Shown one piece after another: positions 11,701-23,696 of a DNA stretch of 64,000 nucleotides. A program made the position numbers and the translations under genes. The stretch is from Buxus sempervirens (taxonomy: Eukaryota > Streptophyta > Magnoliopsida > Buxales > Buxaceae): contig OX387187.1 of the NCBI GenBank assembly GCA_947561395.2, forward strand, positions 7,384,976-7,448,975. Reading direction: 5' to 3'. Within the stretch, counting starts at the first letter, position 1, and every line of letters begins with the position of its first letter. Under the pieces are notes generated by a model. The model was given only the letters and a program-made list of their open reading frames with translations, was not told the DNA's origin and did no database searches.

Positions 11701-13967
11701 TGTAAGACCCCGAAATTTTTAGTAATTTTTAATTAAATAAACATCTGAATAATTAAATGTGATCCTTACTGAAATTTCAAATAAATTAAATAGGTGATCA
11801 CATGGATGAGGGAGATCTGGAGTATGATGCAAATCCAATCGTTGGATCATTAGATATTGGGGTGAGTGTAATGTTAAGAGTTATTTAAATCTGATGGGTT
11901 AATTGTATAGTAGTTGGTAGAGGTGAGATACATGGGATAGCATGAATTAAAATAGGGTTTCTTATTGTTGTATAAGTCTAATTTTATACTCTTCATAGAT
12001 TGTTTTTTGGTGACTGAGAAAAGCGAAGGAAGAATCAAGATAAGGAGAAGAGAACCTATGGAGTTTTGCTAAACTTGTAGAGTTTGGTATTCCACAAGGA
12101 GTTCCGGGTTGCTAAAAAGGGAAAGATCGGATCCTAAGCTAAGAAGACAAAAGAGGAAGAAGGAAAGACAACTTTCGCTCAAGCGTATAGAGGTAGGTAG
12201 CACATCGTTTAGTCGTTATCGTTGTTTAATACTGTTTTGATCGAATGGCATGATTTGGAGTATTACATATATGATTTTGGATGTCATTAGAGATGATTGT
12301 AATGTATAGAATTGGTTTTATTGCCTTGAACACATGTTTCGAGTTTCTGGAATTAGCTGCTATTTGACGAGCACTAGACACGATCGCTTGAGCGATCCTG
12401 TCAGGCAACTCGCATGTTATTTTTACTTAACCAGTCACTCAATACATCACCTAAGCGATTGGGTTGAGCAACAGTTCAAAACCCATAAGATATTTAGGTC
12501 GTCCAACATGACTGCTTGAGCGCCCATGTTGTTCTCTAGTGCAGATTTAGATACACAATTGTCTAACCAACTCGCTTGAGTGCTTGGGTCGAGCGATCAA
12601 CACAGATTTCAAATTTTCTAAATTTTGAGGAACACTTTTACTATAAAATGATTTCTAATGATACTAAACCTTTGATCCAACAAATATTAAGTGTTTACGA
12701 ACTGTTTCTGTAGATCGTTTGATTAAAAACAATTTAAAGAATATTTTCAGTATGTTTTGCTAAAATGTCTTACTTTTAGGTATTCCTGGATTTTAGTTAT
12801 TTCACAAATCAATTTGACTTGAATGGGATAAAACTTAGTCCAAATAAGTATATTTTAAAAGTGCTTGATCATTGATATTTGTTAGAAAAACTTCACACCA
12901 AAATTAGTAGGTTGAGTTACTTATTGGAAAGTGTGTAAGCTTTGGAAAACCCTATATGCCACTAGGCACTATTTCTAAATTTCGTTAATATTGAGTGAGT
13001 TATTACTATTGATGTCTAATGGGCATAGCTACATATGGATCCATAGGATTAAGCTAGAGAGTGAAGAGGTTTTTCTTTGGTTGGATACTCATAGTTTCCG
13101 TTCACGTTTACTTTGCAAGTTAGTTTGCATTAGGGGATCTTCATGTCAATAAGGTCTCATTTCATATTCCAGTTGCTGGTGAGGTACCCTATATGTGTCG
13201 ATTAGCGACAATCCCCGTGTTCAGATTTTAGGGGCTGCATGCTTAGGTGGTATATGACAAATTCTGTATTTCAGATATCGTTGCTGGTATGTGAGTTTTG
13301 TGCGCAATAAGTCGATGTCTAGACCCCATATTTCAGATTCCAGTTACTAGTATGAGGGTTATTAACTTTGCTCATAAGTCGCATGGTGGCGTAGTAGACG
13401 AAGAGTTTCTTGTTAAAGGCCTGATTTTCTTCATAAGTCCTACAATGTTATATGATGGTTGAGTTTTGGTTTTGCTAATTGCACTTATGTGTTGAGAATT
13501 ATGTTAATGAGATAGTTCTTATTTGATAAATTGCTTTTAATTGAGTATTGTTTTATCTACCGTGATTGTACCATGATTATTCGTTTACTTTATCGAGCAT
13601 GAAAGCATGATAACTTTTATGTATATAAACTGTTTGTTCATGCATAGTGTTACCTACTGGGATATTCGTATTTCATCAATGTTTTGTTTTGTTTTGTTTT
13701 TCAGCTGATCTACGTGAGCACGATTTGGGGGTTGGTTATCAGGGATAGTTCACTGATTTTCATCCGGAGGATTATTATTATCTTGAGTAGATTTACTCTT
13801 ATTGGAGGTTGTTACAAATGATACATTCATTTGATCCTATATGTTTTATTTTGGATGATTATGAGAGTGAGAGTGATAGAACCCATTTTACCAGACTTAT
13901 TATTTATTTTTGAGGTGATGGTTTGGATGATATTTCTATCAACGCTTATTGATTTTATTGATGTTAG
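11701..13967 (+). mobile_element. LTR F, left part (rest at 60976-61107), TSD tcccc
   Basis: It starts TGTAAGACCCCGAAA. The sequence breaks at 13967 where LTR E begins, and continues at 60971 to end gggttcggggtgttaca at 61107. The flanks are tcccc at 11696-11700 and 61108-61112, which proves the two parts are one solo LTR of about 2.4 kb. Within it, 12366-12600 carries a cluster of 'cgcttgagcg' phrases, including gatcgcttgagcgatc with perfect 7-bp arms. Confidence 0.9.
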
Positions 13968-15533
13968 TGTAATGCCCTGAATCCAGGTTATGTAATAAAA
14001 ACCATAACTCGTTTCCAAAGGTTAATTCTTTACACAAGATCACTATATTAGAATGAAGGAAAGCATGAAATAAATATATACCATAAAATCAGAGTCAACT
14101 AAAACCTAACACAATATAGAATAACATATCTCTAATCCGAAACTCACATGATCCAAGTATCTACCCTTCTATATCGTCCTTTCCAAAAGCAGCTGAAAAC
14201 AAAATGTGATGAGATATGAATATCTAGTAAGTAGCACATGCATGCTCAAATACATTTTTCATAGTTATAAAACATTGATCAAATATAAAGCATGTAACAG
14301 TGGCAATAACACAATTAATTTGAATAATCCCACAATAATCCAACAATCAAATATAATATAACTCGTGTAATCCAACATATAAGTTAAATCTGTAGCATCA
14401 ATATCAAATCCTGCGAATAACCATAAAACCAAATATAACCATGTAACCACGTGTCAATAAAACCAATTTTCCAAAACAACATAATAGATATAACGCAAAT
14501 CAAAACAAGTTTCAACATCGATAAAGCCACATCATGATCAAGTCCATGCCTCCATGTGTATATTCCACCTACTCAAGGTTAGGATACTGAAATGATGGCC
14601 TACTCTAGGTTCCGTCATCCAATGCCGACCTACTCCGGGTTTCGTCATTGGCAACACCGGACTACTCATAGTATCGGTGCTGCTCTACAACGATGGTGGA
14701 GATACAAATACCAATAAAACATGTAGGCCAATGTCATGTAGTTCACTTTAATTGGGTAATCCGCATGCTGGAGCAACATCCAAGCCTCTATGTACACAAT
14801 CCATCATACTCATGATTTCGGATTCTGAAATGATGGCCTACTCAGGGTTTCGTCATCCAATGCCGGCCTACTCCGAGTTTCGGCACTGACAACTTGGCCT
14901 ATACAAGGATACGGGCTGCTTTACACCGGTCGTGGCAACACTTATGGCCATGCAATTACATCAATAAAGCCAACACATTACATTATTAAGCTTAAGACCT
15001 AGATCCAAGGCAAGCTAGACCAAGCAAGTAAAACCAAAGCGATCAAGGAACCAACTCATAAACCATGACGATCAAGTACATAACATGGGTCACTCATGAC
15101 CAACCCACTCCGTCAAGGAGGTTCTCAAATACACCTTTCCCAATTCAAATTTCCAATCACAAAACAATAACAGCTCGATATTCAAAATAACGCATTCATG
15201 AAATAAATAGCTGATTCAAATCTGTCCCAAACCATTCAGTTAAGCTAAATCTGGTCAAATCGAAGAACAACTCAAATCTGTTGTTTCAGATGTTAAATAC
15301 ATTCATACAGAAGCCAAATCAATGGATGAACTTTCAATTAAATATAAATCAGAAGATAGGACTCCTATATGAATTTCACCAACTAGGATCCTTCATTAAG
15401 ATACTTAATTTCTACAAATAAAATTCAAGTACATCTCCTACCAGAGTTTACTGCCAGATAATTTAACACTTATTTCTACATCCGAAATTATTTCTACAAC
15501 TAGTATAGGGCTTCTGTTTAACACAAATCATAT
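13968..15533 (-). mobile_element. LTR E, 3' part (rest at 19699-20735 and 60674-60970)
   Basis: TGTAATGCCCTGAATCC is the reverse of an LTR end (GGATTCAGGGCATTACA). The body is the reverse complement of the LTR I family, including the 'ggcctactcagggtttcgtcatcc' phrases. The other end, ggggttttaca at 60970, is the reverse of TGTAAAACCCC. Flanks are gttag (13963-13967) and attag (60971-60975), a TSD with one mismatch. Two later insertions split it: LTR H at 15534 and element A at 20736. Confidence 0.88.
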
Positions 15534-16629
15534 TGTGCGCGCGTGGGAAACGCGGCACGTGGAGGTTCGGAGTCGCCACCGCCTGATGGGGTGCAGGCGG
15601 ACACCTGGGTGCCTAACCTTGTCTATTAGGGCTTTTGGTCTGCGGCTTTGAGATTCTAAGTAGGGTCTCGGTTGCGGTCCGGGGAAGTCCGTAGACACCC
15701 CGGTCCACCCCGTCGGATGACGGGTCCCTTAGGTTTATCCTGGTTTGAGTCAGCTTACATTGGTCTCACCTGATTCCTAATCCCATATGCAATTTGGTTA
15801 AGTCTGGTGGGACCACCTAAGTGGTGTGGGTCCCTTTAATTGCTTTTATCTTGATTACTTAGGTGATCTGAGTCTGGTTGGGTGGGCCCCGTTGGAAGGC
15901 CCACGGTATCCTTGGTGGGCTTAGTCAAGCCCGTGTGCCCTTGTGGGTCTCGACCTATCCTAGGAGGCCCTTTGGGCTTTGGTTGGTGCATTGATTTTAC
16001 TTTAGGTTCAGATTTGAAGATTAAGTGTTTTTCATGCACAAGTGGGCCGGACTGGTTTGTGGGCCCCTTAGGTGGGCCCACATGGTGGCCAAGTAATTTT
16101 TATTGGATTTATCTTTTTAATCTGCCAAAGTGAGTTAGACACTGGGCTTGGGGCCCGTAGTCCAAATCTAGGCTTGTAAGCCCAAGTTACCAGAAGTTAG
16201 GGTTTGCACCCTTCCTTGGTTCGGTTGATGGGCTTTGGTGGGCCCGGTAGGCCCTTGCCCTTGGTCTCAGCCAAACCACGCATTTCATGCATCAATTCAC
16301 TAATCTGGTTCGGGTGGACTGCCTAAGGTTTGGCCCGCCCGGTTTAATCAGTTAATTTTACTTATCTTGATTAAGTTGCATGCATACATGTTTATTGGGC
16401 TGGGTGGGTCCCGTTGGAAGGCCCACTAGAAATCAAGTTGGACCGGGGGTCCAAGTCCCGCATTGGGTTTCCAGGTGACCCGGAAACCCTATTGGCTCAT
16501 TTTGGCTTGATTTAGGTACGCCACCCATGTTTAGCAAAACTTACAGAATATACATCACAGAAACATATCAAAATTTACATTTATCAAGGAGAGACTGGCT
16601 CATTATACTGGGTCCAAGGGGAGGGATTT

Positions 16630-17510
16630 ATCAAGGTAAAGGGCATTTTTGGGATTTTTCAAGGCAAAGGGCATTTTCGGGATTTTTAAAGGTAAAGGGC
16701 ATTTTCGGGATTTTTTTTAAGGTAAAGGGCATTTTCGGGATTTTTCAGGGTAAAGGGCATTTTTGGGATTTTTCAGGGTAAAGGGCATTTTCGGGATTTT
16801 TCAGGGTAAAGGGCATTTTTGGGATTTTATTTAAGGTAAAGGGCATTTTCGGGATTTTTCAGGGTAAAGGGCATTTTTGGGATTTTTCAGGGTAAAGGGC
16901 ATTTTCGGGATTTTTTTCAGGGTAAAGGGCATTTTCGGGATTTTATTTAAGGTAAAGGGCATTTTCGGGATTTTTCAGGGTAAAGGGCATTTTTGGGATT
17001 TTTCAGGGTAAAGGGCATTTTCGGGATTTTTCAGGGTAAAGGGCATTTTCGGGATTTTATTTAAGGTAAAGGGCATTTTCAGGATTTTTCAGGGTAAAGG
17101 GCATTTTTGGGATTTTTCAGGGTAAAGGGCATTTTCGGGATTTTATTTAGGGTAAAGGGCATTTTCGGGATTTTATTTAGGGTAAAGGGCATTTTCGGGA
17201 TTTTTTCAGGGTAAAGGGCATTTTCGAGATTTTATTTAAGGTAAAGGGCATTTTCGGGATTTTTCAGGGTAAAGGGCATTTTTGGAATTTTTCAGGGTAA
17301 AGGGCATTTTCGGGATTTTTCAGGGTAAATGGCATTTTCGGGATTTTATTTAAGGTAAAGGCCATTTTCGGGATTTTTCAGGGTAAAGGGCATTTTCGGG
17401 ATTTTATTTAAGGTAAAGGGCATTTTCGGGATTTTTCAGGGTAAAGGGCATTTTCGGGATTTTTTCAGGGTAAAGGGCATTTTCGGGATTTTTTAAGGTA
17501 AAGGTGAAGT
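16630..17510 (-). repeat. Tandem array of about 30 units, 25-31 bp, in LTR H
   Basis: The unit is 'ggtaaagggcattttcgg' + gattttt/gattttattta/gatttttcag. The length varies because of the variable T-rich linker. Units differ by single changes (tcggg/ttggg). Confidence 0.95.
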
Positions 17511-17514
17511 GGGC

Positions 17515-17700
17515 GCACCCAAAAATCGAGGTGAGCGCGAGGTGGGCGCGAGGTGAGCACGAGGTGAGCGCGAGGTGAGCGCATCCAAATTTAGGTGAGC
17601 ACGAGGTGAGCGCGAGGTGAGCGCATCCAAATTTAGGTGAGCACGAGGTGAGCGCGAGGTGAGCGCATACAAATTTAAGAAGTGAGCGGATGCTAAAAAA
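17515..17700 (-). repeat. GC-richer tandem repeats (gaggtgagcgc) in LTR H
   Basis: 'gaggtgagcgcgaggtgagc' and 'gcatccaaatttaggtgagc' alternate three times or more (17528-17690), directly adjoining the previous array. Confidence 0.9.
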
Positions 17701-18581
17701 TGATCCGCTCACCCCCTTTTTTGGGTGCGCTGACCTCGCAGAGGTAGGCGCATACCCCTTAAAAAACCCGATATTCTGGTTTTTTGCTCAAACTCCATTT
17801 CTGATCACTTTTTAAACTCTGTAAGTCCTCACAGGTGTTCCACAAACTCCCAAGAGACACCTGAACATACCTGAATTTAACCTAAACAAACCTAAGCATG
17901 CTGACAGACCAAGCTGAATACACTCTGATAAGATTATTTCAGACTCGGGGTGCGTGTGTGTGCTTCTGGAATTGAAGAAAACCAGATGAACACTCGAAGA
18001 AGGGGAAGGGAAGGGGGTTTACATGGGGTACAAGAGATGGGGGGAACCGGAAGGAACATGCTCCCTGGTTATCATAAACAAAACATGCATAATGTAAGCA
18101 GCAGAACGGCCAAAGGAAATGGCAAGAAAACCTCTCACTCTCTCGAAGTGTGCATGCATGCCTCTCCTTTACTTGGAGGCCTTCACGGGGTGGGATGGGA
18201 ATAGATACAGGCTTGGAGCATCATGGGAATGAGCTCGTGCAAAAGGAAGAAGGTAAACTAGGAAACCCTTTAGAAAAATTTCATTTCAATATATGTGCAA
18301 TCTGATGTAAACAGGAACCTCACCTGATGGTTCACCTGATGGTTCTTGGAGCAGGGTGGACTGGACAGCAGCATGCCTTCCCTTGCTTGAGTGGAAATGG
18401 GGAAGAACAAGAGAAGGGAAGAGAGTCCCAACGACCGGGGTGAAGTGCTTGGGTTTTTTTTTCGGAGGCAGGGAGGGATCAGCAGAGAGGGCCTCGGGTG
18501 GAGGAAAAAGATGTTCCAACCAAAAAAAATGCAGAACCTCCGCAAATGAAGGCTGCTGGAGCTTTTATAGAAGGAAAAATG

Positions 18582-18645
18582 GGCATCCGCCCACTTTGGC
18601 GCCCAGCTCGCGCCGAGCTCCTGTCGCTCGGCGCGAGCGACAAAA
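18582..18645. repeat. Inverted-repeat cluster next to the TATA box of LTR H
   Basis: gctcgcgccgagc and gctcggcgcgagc are reverse complements of one another. They lie about 30 bp upstream (minus direction) of the TATA box. Confidence 0.8.
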
Positions 18646-18903
18646 TCATTAAAACATTAAATGCCGCCGCGGGTTTGTTTAAAAAATCCGAAAATTAAGA
18701 TATGGTCCCTGGGATATTTTGGTTTAATATTATTTTATTCAGATATTTTCAAATATTTTCAGATTGGTCCCTGGGATATTTTGAATGTTTAGATATTTAC
18801 GGATTTGATCCCCGAGATATTTTCCTGCGCAACTCGCCACGTGTGCAGCTTTTTGCCACGTGCGTAGTTTGCCGTTTTTGCTGCTGGGGAATTTTGTCAG
18901 CTC

Positions 18904-19600
18904 ATATTTTCTTCATCCGGGCTCCGATATGGGCAAACTCAGTTGCATTAGAATCGTATCGGAGCCCTCTATCCAATGGCATGGGGGTAAGCACCTGGAT
19001 CGGATTTTAGCAGAAAGTCAACTTTTGGCTTCGCCCAAGTTTGACTGCCCGCAGAACCTTCATCCGGACTCCGATTCCTGCAAACTCAGTTGCGCTGGAA
19101 TCGTGTCGAGATCCTCTATCCAGTGATATAAAGCAAGGCCTCTGGATCGGATTTTAGCCGAAAGTCAACTTTTGGCTTCGCCCAAGTTTGACCGCCCGCA
19201 GAACCTTCATCCGGACCCCAATTCCTGCAAACTCAGTTGCGTTGGAACCGTGTCGAGATTCTCTATCCAATGGTATAAAGCTAGGTACTTGGCACGGAAT
19301 TCAAGGAAAAGTCAACTCTTGGCTTTTCCTTAGGTTTGACCGCCCGCAGAACCTTCATCCGGACCCCGATTCCTGCAAACTCAGTTGCGTTGGAACCGTG
19401 TCGAGATTCTCTATCCAATGGTATAAAGCTAGGTACTTGGCACGGAATTCGAGGAAAAGTCAACTCTTGGCTTTTCCTTAAGTTTGACCGCCCGCAAAAC
19501 CTTCATCCGGACCCCGATTCCTGCAAACTCAGTTGCGTTGGAACCGTGTCGAGATTCTCTATCCAATGGTATAAAGCAAGGTGGCCAAATTTTACTTGAT
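18904..19600 (-). repeat. 148-bp tandem repeat, about five copies, at the start of LTR H
   Basis: 'gcagaaccttcatccgga' recurs at 19051, 19198, 19346 and 19494 (spacing 147-148 bp), with a more diverged copy near 18909. Each copy carries 'caaactcagttgcgttgga' and 'gtcaacttttggctt'. The same module occurs once or a few times in the other Tat-type LTRs of this window. Confidence 0.93.
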
Positions 19601-19698
19601 CAAAAAGTCAACTTTTCACCCCTTAGGGTTTGACTTCATGTCCAGGGTTTGCATTTTTGGTTTTTCTGGGAGCGCAAAAATGAGGTGCTTACACATAT

Positions 19699-20735
19699 AT
19701 TCCTCAAGTTCACCAAATAAGACTAACTTAAAGCATGAATTCAACCTTTGAAACCTAATTGAATAAATGTATTCTCCTACTAGATTTACTTCTAATCACT
19801 CAAGAATTTCATTAATGATTGTTGAATTATTTCCTGCGATTTCTAACAACATACACAATTATTAATCAAGTACTGACATTAAACAAACCTCTAGAGAAAT
19901 AACAATAGGGGTCACCTGGGCTACCTCCCTAGTTGCCTAGGCGCCACTTTAAATGTTGCCCTAGTCGCCTGGGCGACCATACAAATTTTTCCTAGTCGCT
20001 TAGGCGACTCAATAGGCGTTTAGTGGAATTACAATGTCCGTTTACACTTTGTTTTTTGTAATTTCGAAACCAAGTCCTCTGACTTAAAATTAATCACCCA
20101 CAACACTCAGATCCTCTTCTCTAACCATATAAAATCATGCTCAAACACATTTGGATTTAATTTAAAATGGAATAACTACAGAATTCGCAGATATACGTAC
20201 GGACGCTCATTTTCCTCTTCAAAACAGAATATGCATCGATCAATAGAAATTCATTTGCAATTCAATAATCGAAAGGTGCTACTAACATGTTTGAAGCTCG
20301 AATCTAGCTCCTACTAGATCTGCAATCCAAATCTCTCCTTCTCTTAGCCGATCCCTTACTCGACTCTTCTGAATTTCACAATTTTAGCAACACTTCCATC
20401 AATTCTGTTTAGGTCTGATTTAATTCCCCAATTCATGAATAACTACCAAGAATTATCAAAATCCAAATACAACCTTACCTGAATTTCCTTTACTTGGCCA
20501 AAACACTTGATCTCCAAATCTAAACTCAATTCCACTTCTAGATCTAAAATAGATCTTCAATCCACCTCTGAAACCCTTGGGCAATTTAGAGGATTTTCCT
20601 CTTATCATCACTCCAAACACTAGCTCAAATTCCATAAGTGAGTTCTCTGTTCTTCTTCTTCTACTCTCCAAAAGATGCTAACTCTAACCAAAGGAACCAA
20701 GGTAACTAAGGACTTCTATTTATAGCTAGGAGTTG
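19699..20735 (-). mobile_element. LTR E, middle part
   Basis: It continues the reverse-oriented LTR after solo LTR H. It contains the TATA box on the minus strand (atttatagc near 20718-20726), a splice donor (minus, attcag/gtaagg near 20478) and, downstream of the TATA, a palindrome cluster at 19915-20030 (gtcgcctgggcgac and agtcgcttaggcgact have perfect arms). It ends at the TSD agttg (20731-20735), where element A was inserted. Confidence 0.85.
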
Positions 20736-22546
20736 TGTAGACACCCCAAATTGCACTACAGAATGAGAAAATAGTAAAAACATGTAATTGGAGCTTAAAA
20801 CAGGTCAAAAATGCATAAAATCTGACTAAGCATGTTTTGCCCGTATTTTCATTACGGGCCGGTTGCGCCCGAAATTTCTATACGGTCAAGCGCACTCGTA
20901 TTGGAAATACGGGCACTATTAGACCGTAAATCATTTACGGGCACTTTAGACTCGTGCGAGTTTTATTATTCTCTCGATTTCTGAGCCTTATCTTTAGTCC
21001 AATATGTATTTAGATGAGCGAAATAGCTCTTTTATTCGTGCAGAATACCTTTGTTGGCTATGGATGGGCATTATCTCCATTTTTGACTCTATCTTGAGGA
21101 TCAGGGTATATCCTTCTGGACCAACCATACCCCTGGCCTTGCCTATAAATAGAGGTGAGATTCTTAAGCAAAGGGCCGTGAAATTTTTGAAGACTAAAGA
21201 GCTCCAAGAGAAGAAAGGAATCCCTGCTGCTCTGCTTGCTCGATCCAGGTAAGTCCCTTTCCCCTTTTATTTCATATTTAAAATTCTAGAGATAATAGGA
21301 TCTTCTCCATTGCTGTAGAATAAAGCCATCTTCTATCTTATATTCCTAAACTTGTCTCTAAGTACCTGAAGAGTCTCTCCAGCCGTAAAACGTGAAAAGA
21401 GAGCTAGGGGAAAGGGGAACAGGTGGATCCCTAGAATAGGACCCCATAATCTGTTTTTTTTTCTTTTCTTTTTAGAATAAGGCCTTTGATTGTGTTTGTG
21501 TACCCAAACCTATCTCTAAGTACCTCAAGAGTCTCTCTAGCCATAAAACGTGAACAGAGAGATAGAGGAAAAGAGAACAGGTGGATCCGTAGGGTAGGCC
21601 CCCATGTGCTCTAATTTGTGAGATGTGGCTGTTTTTGATATCCTGATCATGTTTTAATGATTTTATTTTGAATCTGGATTAATCTTATGATTTCATGGTG
21701 ATTATAGCATGAGATCCCCACTTTTTTTCTAAAATTTGGATTTTCACCACTTTTGCACCTACATCACTGTTTTCATGATTTTTGTGTTTTTAGGCTAAGA
21801 TCCTGGATTTATCATGATCAATATGATAGATCTGGATCTAGAAGCCTAAAAGTAAATTCTAGGGTTTCATGATGTGGTTTTTGAATCGTTTTTCACTTTT
21901 GAGAGAAGCCCCTACGGTCTAAGTTCTCCCATTTTGATGTTTTTCATCAACGTGGGTATTTTTGGTTTTGATTTCTTGATTTAATTTGAAATTTGGGCTA
22001 TATCTATGTCCTGGACTATTCTAGTTCAATTTTGAAATATTTTATAAAAATCATATTTTGCTAGATTTCTAGAATTTAACTTGAAGCCAGATTTTTGGAT
22101 TTTTCACTTTATTTGGTTTTATTTGATTTTATCTCAATTTTATCTTAATCATGAAACCCTAGGAATGGTATGATCATATTTGAAAGTTCTGGATCAATCA
22201 GGCTATTTGTATGAAAAAACCATACATTTTTGTCCTTTTTATGATTTTTCATGATTTTTATAGCAAGCCTTTTTCCTTTGAAAACCATGAACAATAGCTG
22301 GCAACCACCTTGTGTGGATGAATAGGGGTGCCTAACACCTTCCCCTGTTCATAACCTAATCCCCTTACCCATCTCTGGTTGTTTTTTTTTAGAGGGTTAT
22401 TTTTACCCTAAAATTGCCTTTTTGTGCTTATTTGATATTTTGGTGTCCATTCACACCTAAACAGAATGGTGGCGACTCTTTGTTTTTAATGAATCCCGCG
22501 TGATGATCAGGGAAGTCATTAAATTGATTTTTTCCCATGTCTCACA
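20736..22546 (+). mobile_element. 5' LTR of element A
   Basis: It starts TGTAGACACCCCAAATTGCAC and ends ttcccatgtctcaca. A palindrome cluster at 20839-20960 (cccgtattttcattacggg and relatives) precedes the TATA box gcctataaat at 21141-21150. A perfect 5' splice site (CAG/GTAAGT) is at 21246-21254. The conserved 3' third (from 'ggggtgcctaacaccttccc') carries TGGCGACTCT at 22470-22479, the same ten bases that open the primer site of this family. The B LTRs are homologous but clearly diverged. Confidence 0.93.
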
Positions 22547-22548
22547 AC

Positions 22549-22567
22549 TAGCGACTCCACTGGGGAC
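22549..22567 (+). other. Primer binding site of element A (mutated)
   Basis: tagcgactccactggggac begins two bases after the LTR end. Element B has TGGCGACTCTGCTGGGGAC at the same place. In A the leading TGG is TAG. The sequence is compatible with a tRNA-Arg primer, as known for Ogre-type elements, but I could not check a tRNA. Confidence 0.75.
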
Positions 22568-23696
22568 TTGTGGATTTCAGCCTATTGGTGTTTTTGTTCA
22601 TGTTTTTGATGTTTTGGTTTTGCTTGCTATTTTGTTTTTTTTAGCATGTTTTTGTTTTGCTTGCTATTTGGTGTTCTTAAGCATGTGGGGTATGTTTTAA
22701 ATCTGATTTATTGCTTAAGAATTCATGGGGTAGAAACATGCTTAATTTTGATTTATAGGATTGTTCCTAGAAACATGCGTAGGGGAGGTTTATTTTGATA
22801 AACCATGCTTATTTCTTGCTGTATTTTAATATGCATGTTTTAATTTTCAGCATGATCTCCATGATGCATTTTGGCTGTATACCATGATCCTATGTTTGCA
22901 TGATTTGGATGATTTTTGTGAGCATATTTAGGTGCTATAGGGTTGCTTGTTTACTTACGTTTAGTTGCTTTAATATGCTCCCTATATGCTTGGTTTGTTT
23001 GGGCATGGCTGCGAAAAGAGTGGCAAGGGTTGAGATGTTGTGAATGCACCCTATTTTTACAATGCACTATGAACATTTTATTTTTTTTACACAGCCTACC
23101 TATAACCTATAGGAAGTTGAACCCGAATGTGTGTAGCTTGGCGCACCGAGGTCGTTACTTCAGAAAGTGAAAGTGAAAACATTCACCTTAGAACTTTGGG
23201 CCAATGATGTGATAATAATGTGGATCTGGGATTTTGGTCATCATTAGGTTTGAGTTATAAGTTTCCATTAAGCCAAAACCCAAAACCCCTACGCTTGAAG
23301 GTGGAGATACACGTTTTTGGTAAAAGTACACAATTACGTGGGGATATGGGTTTGTAATTGAGGGAAGGCCGTTTGCATGGCTTACAAACCAAGGCATAAT
23401 GTGGATGCCATATTGAAGGTAAACAAGGTAACAAGGTAACCTTAGTTTTTGCATTATTTTCATGTCATAGGGGTGTCATGGTGCCCATTGGTTTGGGGAC
23501 AAAAGTGGTTCCAAATATGCATGTTTCCTAAAATGGTGTAGCCCATTGGAAGAGTTTCTAACTCTGTTTAGAATCAATCCTACCCAATGTTCATACAAGA
23601 GGCAACAAAAGGGTACCAAAGTCTTGGTATGGTGTTGATTTGGTGGGAACATGTGCCCTCCTAAGCATGTATTTTTGCAAATAGGTCAAAGTCCAC
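22568..23696 (+). other. Leader of element A (no gene)
   Basis: Non-coding 5' leader, homologous to element B at about 43800-44939 (for example 'gtgtagcttggcgcaccgag' and 'ccaaaacccctacgcttgaa'). B has an extra 350 bp (43440-43790) at the end of this part that A lacks. Confidence 0.75.

Larger units (their letters stand above)
15534..19693 (-). mobile_element. Solo LTR H (Tat-type, 4.16 kb), TSD catat
   Basis: It reads tgtgcgcgcgtggg at the left and gaggtgcttaca at the right, flanked by catat at 15529-15533 and 19694-19698. The TATA box (minus, cttttata at 18562-18569) shows that it lies in reverse. The left end (ggagtcgccacc, gtctgcggcttt, ggggaagtccgtagac) matches the right ends of LTRs J and D. 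It is long because it contains three tandem repeat blocks. A minus-strand splice donor (catcag/gtgagg) is near 18320. No internal region is present. Confidence 0.93.

Noticed and set aside
16527-16781. Open frame with repeated GHFWDFS-like units
   Set aside because: Produced by the tandem repeat of LTR H; no start context, and it varies with linker length.
17404-17712. Minus-strand open frame with CAHLALTS repeats
   Set aside because: Product of the gaggtgagcgc tandem repeats.
21159-21252. Small frame after the TATA of A's LTR (and the similar one in C at 57689) as a peptide gene
   Set aside because: The shared part ends exactly at a splice donor and the reading frame is not conserved between A and C; more likely leader exon than coding.
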